NCBI GenBank assembly: GCA_034401795.1
Contig: JAVVLW010001627.1
Location: 1 to 64,000 of the forward strand
DNA length: 64,000 nt
Direction: 5' to 3'
Source: Chaetoderma sp. LZ-2023a
Lineage: Eukaryota > Mollusca > Caudofoveata > Chaetodermatida > Chaetodermatidae
The notes beneath the pieces were generated by a model. The model ran no database searches, had not been told where the DNA came from, and saw only the letters and a list, made by a program, of their open reading frames with translations. Both the position numbers and the translations under genes were made by a program. Every line of letters begins with the position of its first letter. Position 1 is the first letter of the stretch. Shown here piece after piece: positions 58,251 through 64,000 of this stretch.

Positions 58251-59300
58251 CTATTTACAAACATAAACCTCTACATTAATATTGTATTTTCTGAGGACTG
58301 AGACGGCGAGCGGGTTAGAAGTGTCACGAAGGTAATGGTCAGTAAAACTTGATTCACAGTGCCACTGGGCTACTGACATAATGTCTTCAATAGAAACACC
58401 ATTAAATAATGCCGTGGACGTTACCACACCACGGACACTATGAGCTTTGGCTCTATCTACTTGGATTCCAGTGGCTGTCTTATGACAGAATTGAATACAT
58501 TCTACTATCCATCTGGAAATAGTGTCTCTTGACGCCCTACCATGGGGTTCAATATATGACAACCATAGGGAACATGGGTCCGTCCGCCAAATCTGAGTTC
58601 TTCTCTTGTACTTATTTAAAGCACGGACAGGACACCATACTTTAGCACCAGGATCATATCTGGTTATGGCAGGTAAAATAATAGGTTTACCCGGATACTT
58701 TAAAGATTGATTCTTAGCCAAGAAATTCAATCTTGGTGGAAGCTTAAGGCCTTCACCTGTAACTATATAACGGTCAGGCTCAGCAGACAAGGCATGAATT
58801 TCACTCCTGCGTCTGGCTGATGCTGCCGCAACTAAAAATACAGTTTTAAGTGTCAATAATTTTACAGATATAGCACTAAGTGGTTCAAAAGGTTTATCAC
58901 TCAAAACCTGCAGAACCAGGGAAAGACTCCATGACGGTGTCAGTGGAGGATTTTTTGGTCTGAGATTGCCCATACCTTTAATAAGAGTATTTAAAACACT
59001 TACTTCATCACTTCCCCGCTTTGCCAAGCAAGGGATAACAGTCATCAATGCTGATTTGTATCCAGCAATAGAATCAGGTTTAAGACCATAGGCATCATAC
59101 AGGTGACAGAGAAAATCAGCTACTACCTGAATAGAGGCTTCCATCGGATTGATACATCTCTTTGAGCACCATTCTGCAAATCTGTTGATTTTATAATTAT
59201 AAGCTCTGGAGGTTGACCACCTTCTGGCTCTGGCCATGAAATTGGCTGCTTGCTCAGAAAACCCCTCCTTAATCGCGGATTGTTTGACAACATCCATGCA
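58251..59300 (-). CDS. DIRS copy 2 tyrosine recombinase
   Basis: C-terminal part of an 873-codon open frame (60872-58251). Numbering from its first codon, the domain starts near residue 525 (core-binding part STSRAYNYKINRFAEWC). It has the Arg box RRRSEIH at 687-693, HSVR at 811-814, His838 in QWHCESS and the nucleophile Tyr847 in DHYLRD. This is the full R-H-R-H-Y set of tyrosine recombinases and there is no stop inside. It would join the circular DNA copy to the genome. The upstream part of the same frame crosses the RNase H region in the wrong frame, so a separate recombinase start is likely, as in other DIRS where this ORF overlaps the RT ORF. Confidence 0.85.
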   Translation of the reverse strand, partial: CMDVVKQSAIKEGFSEQAANFMARARRWSTSRAYNYKINRFAEWCSKRCINPMEASIQVVADFLCHLYDAYGLKPDSIAGYKSALMTVIPCLAKRGSDEVSVLNTLIKGMGNLRPKNPPLTPSWSLSLVLQVLSDKPFEPLSAISVKLLTLKTVFLVAAASARRRSEIHALSAEPDRYIVTGEGLKLPPRLNFLAKNQSLKYPGKPIILPAITRYDPGAKVWCPVRALNKYKRRTQIWRTDPCSLWLSYIEPHGRASRDTISRWIVECIQFCHKTATGIQVDRAKAHSVRGVVTSTALFNGVSIEDIMSVAQWHCESSFTDHYLRDTSNPLAVSVLRKYNINVEVYVCK

Positions 59301-59419
59301 GTCAATTGAAACATTGACGGATTGTTGTGAAGGGTCTTGCCCTGGAAGATAATATTGTCCATCAGCGGCAGAGGAACCGGATTGCAAACCAGAAGGTTCA
59401 GCAGATCCGTAAACCATGA

Positions 59420-60064
59420 TCAGCTTGGCCAATTCGGGCCGTTCAGAAGCACTTGGCATTCCTCTTGTCTGATCTTCTGAAGAATCCTTGGAATCAGGAT
59501 TGTTGGAGGGTATGCGTATGCATACATTCCCTTCCAACTGATAGCTAGCGCATCTATTGCGATAGCGCTTGGATCTGGAATCGGAGAAACGTACGTCATC
59601 ATCTTCGCATTCTTCTTCATTGCGAACAAATCTATGTTGGCCTTTCCCCAATGATTGAACAGGTGATCCGCCACACATCGATTTAGTTGCCATTCCGTAG
59701 GCAGAATACTCATCCTTCGGATCAATGAGTCTGCTAACAGATTCAGCCTTCCCGGAATATGAACTGCTTTCAAGGTGATCATATGATCCATGCACCAGCA
59801 AAGCAGCTTCCATGTCATCATACAGAGAATGGGCGACTTCGTTCCACCCTGGCGGTTTATGTAACTCACTACTGTAGAGTTGTCTGAACGTATCATCACA
59901 AATTTTCCCTCCACTTCCACTAAGAAGTGTTCCAAGCCTAGAATTACTGCCCGCAATTCTAGCATGTTGATATGTTCCTTTGACTGTTCCAGATTCCAAA
60001 GCCCTGATATAGTGGCTTCTTCCAGGCAAGCTCCCCAACCCTCCATCGATGCATCCGTAAACAT
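59420..60064 (-). CDS. DIRS copy 2 RNase H domain
   Basis: A 214-codon ORF. FTDAS (Asp4), MLELRAV (Glu36), RSDNS (Asp61) and LADSL (Asp112) give the four acidic residues of RNase H, which removes RNA from the RNA/DNA hybrid. The segment SPIPDP to YAYAYPPTIL (160-190) is the conserved post-RNase H part of DIRS Pol. The domain is read in a different frame from the RT before it, so a frameshift near 60070 separates them. The in-frame stop at 59420 ends the open part, but family-like sequence continues in this frame to about 59280. Confidence 0.82.
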   Translation of the reverse strand: MFTDASMEGWGACLEEATISGLWNLEQSKEHINMLELRAVILGLEHFLVEVEGKFVMIRSDNSTVVSYINRQGGTKSPILCMMTWKLLCWCMDHMITLKAVHIPGRLNLLADSLIRRMSILPTEWQLNRCVADHLFNHWGKANIDLFAMKKNAKMMTYVSPIPDPSAIAIDALAISWKGMYAYAYPPTILIPRILQKIRQEECQVLLNGPNWPS

Positions 60065-60074
60065 CGTTACTTGA

Positions 60075-61164
60075 GGGTGGGGACGCCAGATTTCCTCTCT
60101 CCATCCACCAATGAAGGTGATGAATGAGAGGGTCCAACACTTGAATGCGCGAGTCCAGTGATCCTGAACTCTGCGTCCACTGAGTCATGAGAAACAATTG
60201 AATTGGCCGCCTGCGTAAGGCCGCATGAGGAATGACTGGTTCCATTGAAACCATCAGACCTAACATTCTCAGATAGACCCGTGCTAGAATATAACGACTG
60301 TTGCAAACCAACTGAATGCACGAGAGGAGACCTTCCACTCTCTCCTGGGACGGATAAACATGTCCTATCTCCAGATCGAAGAACATACCGAGGCAAACAA
60401 ACTTCTGGGATGGAGTCAGCTCTGATTTCTGAAAGTTGATTATCCAGCCTAAATCTGTGATAGTTTTCAAAACTATCTCCAGATTTGCTGTCAAACTTTC
60501 TGGGTTGTGTGCTTTCGGCAACCAGTCATCTATGTAAGTGTGAACAGCTATATTTCTCCTGCGGAGGTATGCCGTGATAGCAAGAACCACTCGAGTGAAG
60601 ACCCTTGGAGCCGTCGAGATGCCGAATGGAAGAACCTTGAATTCCCATTGGCGTCCATGAAGAGCAAATCTCAGGAACCGACGAAAACTCCTTGCAATTG
60701 GAATGTGGAAATAAGCATCCTTGAGATCTATAGATGCCGTCCACATCCCCTTCTCTAACCCCAACAACACCGATCTTACCGTTTCCATTTTGAAACTCGG
60801 TGTGTCTAAAAACTTGTTTAGAGGTTTGAGGTTGAGAATTGGTCTCCACCCCCCCGGTGTTCTTTGCCACAAGAAACATGGTTGAATAGAAGCCCGGGCA
60901 ATCCTGCGCCAGTTGAATTGCTTCCTTTAGAATTAGAGATTCTATCTCCTCTTCTATGCACAACCGCTTGTCTGGATCTCTTGGAATTTGAGTCCAGACC
61001 GGTACCAGAGACAGATGCAATGGCGGACCTCTTATCCATTCTGGACTGTATCCGTGCGAAAGCCATTGCAAGACTAAGCGGTCCTGAATTAACCGCCCCC
61101 ACTTCTGAATGTGGCAAGTCAAACAACCTCCCACTGGTGCACCTAGGGTTGACGGGGTGCTCAT
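60075..61164 (-). pseudogene. DIRS copy 2 reverse transcriptase, one frameshift
   Basis: The N-terminal part (61164 to about 60855; VGGCLTCHIQKWGRL, YSPEWIRGPPL, STMFLVAKNTGG) and the palm part (60872 to about 60075) lie in different frames. The switch falls in the C7/G7 run at about 60849-60855. The palm has SIDLKDAYFH with Asp49, LPFGISTAPRVFT and YIDDWL at 113-118, counted from the first codon at 60872, so the catalytic Asp pair is intact, unlike copy 1. Apart from the frameshift the domain looks competent. A homopolymer sequencing error could also explain the break. Confidence 0.82.
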
Positions 61165-61246
61165 AAATTTTAGAAGTGGGAGTGTCTATAGTACGAGTGA
61201 CAACACCCGAGTGGTACTTGTGATAACCGGAAAAAATTTTCTTGCA

Positions 61247-62987
61247 TCAGGCCCGGTTACCACGCGCCGCTCCTCGTGCGCCGCGACCAGCGCCACGTGC
61301 ACCACGAGGCGCTGGCTGACGTACAACAGCACGCTGCTGCTGGCGCAGCCGACGCGGTCTCTGAAACCGGCCGGCCTGCTGGCCTCTGACACTGCCAGCA
61401 CCGCCACGAGCGTACTGCTGTCGAGCAGCCGAGGGCTGAACACGCACATGTTCTCTGCACTTCAAACTGTGCGCGCAGTGCCCTCTGGTTGTTCACCAAA
61501 GTCACTGTCTCCTGGAGCTGCCGACAACCTTCACCTCCAAAGAGCCCAGGGCCCGCCATCGGCGCTTGCAACAAGCGCGACTTGAGCTCCTGAGACGGGC
61601 ACAAATTGTCCAATGCAAAAGTGCGCCTCGTTCTCAGTGACTTTGTGACCGACCTAGTCAGACAGTCCAATGGCAGGTTGATGCCATCCTGGATGGCTCG
61701 TTGGACTGTCACGGGGCTAGGCTGTTGCTGCACCGACGCTGCTACCACCCCCGATAGCAGCTGAGAGACATGCGACAGTGCACTAATCGCCGCTCGCGAC
61801 CTCTCCTCGGTGTCACGCAAGGCGGCATTCGCCGAGCGCATAGCGCCCGTGCACAACGCTCCCATGTCAGCACGGGAACCCGACCGCATATCTTCCACCA
61901 GAGCGGCGCGGTCGTCCGCGCTCAGTCTGGGTGCTAGGCCATATCGAGCATACTGACTAGCAGTAACTCGACATCGCCTAGCTACTTCGCGGGGGGCCTT
62001 TGTGAGGCGACCTCTCGGTCTGATCGACTCCTCTGCTGCCGAGAACATATCTAAGATATGCTCAGCATACGGCAGAGACAGAGTCATGCTGGCCAACGGC
62101 TTCGCCTATAACCATGCCCGAGGGTTACCGGCGGCCGTCTTGTCCACGGAGAGCTCTGGTCTAACAGCGAGGAGCCACGCACACGCTTCTGACCAGTCTT
62201 AATCCGTGGCTACCTGCGCATTGCCGACGAGCAGCGGGCCCTCGTCATCTTCAATGGCATTCGCAGGTATGGCCGAGGAGGAGGCTATAGACGAACCTGG
62301 CTGCCCAGGGAATGTATACGGGCCCGTGAGGGCTGGGATAGCATTCTCCATAGGCAAACCAGGCACCAAGGCCGTGCTTGTGTGAGGGGGTTCATGCACA
62401 CCGGCACGGCCCAGAACGTCCGTATGAGATTCCACGTCCAAGCGTGGAATCTTATACACCCGGCCGTCTGCTCCAAACCGGGCCACAGGCTGAACCATGA
62501 AACCTGCTCCCGAGGGAACAGTGCCATAGGTGCGAGCATTCACGCTCCCCATGAGAGGAGTGTAGACGTTCACATCCATGTCCTCATGGTCAACCTGTGG
62601 ACCGAGCAGGTAGTCCTCATCATCTTCCTGGTCAGGAAAGTTAGACTCTGGATTAGTAAAGAAAACTAATCCAGACTGACCAAGAGAATGCTCAAAAGCA
62701 GATGATGAGTGTACTCCGCGAGTGATCGTGGTCAAGCCCGCTGGTCGGGTCCTGCCTGATGCTTCTCGCGCCGCTGGAACATCAGGCGATGCGAACATCA
62801 AGCCTGGGTCCAAGACGGCTGCCCCTGGATCACTAAACACTTTGTCCGAGCTAGTAGGGCATGATCCATGGACGGGGGCTACCTGCACTGAGGTCGATGC
62901 GCAGTGAGTTGAAACACCTGTGCCAGGCAACATGCCGCAAAGCAAGTCAGGCATCAGGTCTTTCAAAGTCCTGCGCATCTCACTCAC
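61247..62987 (-). pseudogene. DIRS copy 2 Gag-like gene with two stops and a frameshift
   Basis: Segments 62987-62199 and 62096-61257 are in the same frame, interrupted by TAA 62201-62199 and by a TAG near 62110. The first part is low in complexity. The second has a helical core (LRDTEERSRAAISALSHVSQ, residues ~93-112). Near 61460 the frame changes, and the reading at 61465-61247 becomes Arg/Gly/Gln-rich (RGARGAGRGARGAARG), the usual nucleic-acid-binding tail of Gag. The region is much more GC-rich than the surroundings. A coding frame also continues upstream of 62987 (GLEAFKVELVSE), so the true start may be further out. Confidence 0.65.
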
Positions 62988-63196
62988 TAACTCAACCTTG
63001 AAGGCCTCGAGCCCACCCTTCTCAGAGGCCTTCTTCCGAAGACAATGAGTATGATAGTTTCAAAGCCTTGTTAATTGACTATTAGTAGAAACCAAAACAA
63101 ACTCGAGAGAAGACATCCACTTTTATGACAGACAACCCTGACGGGACAGCTGACGTCTCTAGTTAATAAAAAAACAATCACAACCAGGACCCCAAA

Positions 63197-63266
<70 letters not shown>

Positions 63267-64000
63267 GACTATCTAGATATCTCTCCACCCTCCTAATAAA
63301 AAGGGAGATGAACACATAACAGACTTCTCTAAACTAAGATTATGACATCAAGGAAAGAGAAAACTCTGGTTGATTATGACATCAAACCTCAATGCAAAAG
63401 CTCCTTCAAGGAGAGGGGATGTCAGAAAGAATGCAAGAAATATCTAGATATCAAAGACATTCACACCTCCCGAATAATATATTAAATTATATATATTTGA
63501 GAACCCATGCACACGCAAGAGAGAATATAGTGCAATAGCAAAAGGCAGCAGAAAATTGTGATTATTTTCAAATAATTATGCGCCATAATTAATAAACTCC
63601 CTTAGCCTGAGCACAGGCAACCATCCTCTTGTGCAGGAGAACACGTCCATCCATCCGCCGAGACTCCTCTTCCAGAAGAACTGATGAGGGGGATGGGACA
63701 AAAGGAAGGAGATATTTCATTTATTAATTTAATATATCTCCAACGCTTAGACATATCACGATGATAAGTCAAACTCGGGACGTGAACAACCTTCGAGAGA
63801 AGAACAGGAATCCTTGTTCAGTCACAAGACAAACCTGTAAGCATAAAACACAAGAGATTAATAGCCCTAGGCGCTGGGGAAAAATTTACAAGGATTCCCA
63901 ACGCCTGAAATCGCGGTACCGCCGAAATGGCCGCGATGAAAACCGGTAACAAATAAAAGTTACAAGTCTTAAATAAATACAAGGAACAATGTCACCTTAG
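62988..64000. other. DIRS copy 2 leader region and window edge
   Basis: A (GA)n microsatellite at 63201-63261. The remainder is AT-rich with no ORF I can support. It should be the 5' leader of DIRS copy 2, with the left ITR beyond the window. Confidence 0.5.
63201..63261. repeat. GA microsatellite
   Basis: A pure GA dinucleotide run of about 30 units within the DIRS copy 2 leader. Confidence 0.97.

Larger units (their letters stand above)
57323..64000 (-). mobile_element. DIRS-type tyrosine-recombinase retroelement (copy 2), left end outside window
   Basis: Reading on the minus strand, the order is Gag (62987-61250), RT (61164-60080), RNase H (60064-59420), tyrosine recombinase (59300-58251), ICR (57606-57710) and terminal repeat (to 57323). 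The layout matches copy 1, including a unique right tip. The left ITR should lie beyond 64000. Its catalytic residues are better preserved than in copy 1, but stops and frameshifts remain, so it is probably non-autonomous now. It ends inside the polymerase remnant. Confidence 0.85.

Noticed and set aside
61109..61585. 158-codon plus-strand ORF
   Set aside because: Antisense of the GC-rich Gag tail of DIRS copy 2.

Overview
This window looks like nuclear DNA of a marine invertebrate, most likely a bivalve mollusc. The reasons are spliced GT-AG exons, AT-rich introns packed with palindromic MITE-like repeats, DIRS-type retroelements, repeats carrying AGGTCA motifs and repeats ending in GCTCACCTGG or GGGCCTCTTG, of a kind I associate with bivalves. 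The species assignment is inference. I see no rRNA or tRNA gene, no CRISPR array and no bacterial-style operon.

One apparently intact host gene is present on the + strand. It has eight exons between 5271 and 28211, joins in perfect phase, and encodes a seven-bladed WD40 propeller of 346 residues. Intron 1 (9.3 kb) contains a complete but dead DIRS retroelement (about 6401-13166). Intron 4 contains a roughly 177-bp tandem array carrying nuclear-receptor-type motifs. Intron 7 (7.0 kb) contains CT/CTGT microsatellites and a 614-bp satellite array. Foldback repeats sit in almost every intron, some within 20 bases of a splice site.

From 28.2 to 37.8 kb there is no host gene that I can support. 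This stretch holds foldback repeats, including a 1.5-kb inverted-arm element at 29461-30953, and tandem-unit repeats.

The most interesting locus is 37.8-47.2 kb, which reads as a nest of insertions. A repeat with about 154-bp units was invaded twice. The first invader (38036-43616) has about 120-bp imperfect terminal inverted repeats and a probable TTA target duplication. It carries an intronless, decayed multidomain gene: N-terminal Cys/His motifs, a large unknown region, a PIN-like nuclease domain and a Cys-rich tail. This may be a DNA transposon type that has not been described. The second invader (44171-46612) is a tandem array related to the 614-bp satellite, on the opposite strand.

From 47.2 to 54.1 kb the window holds repeat fragments, a LINE 3' remnant and a promoter-like cluster. 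From 54.1 to 57.3 kb there is a broken family-B DNA polymerase gene of Maverick/Polinton-like type. It stops where the terminus of a second DIRS element begins at 57323. That element lies on the minus strand and runs out of the window. It carries Gag, reverse transcriptase, RNase H and tyrosine recombinase regions, with better preserved catalytic residues than the first DIRS copy but with frameshifts and stops.
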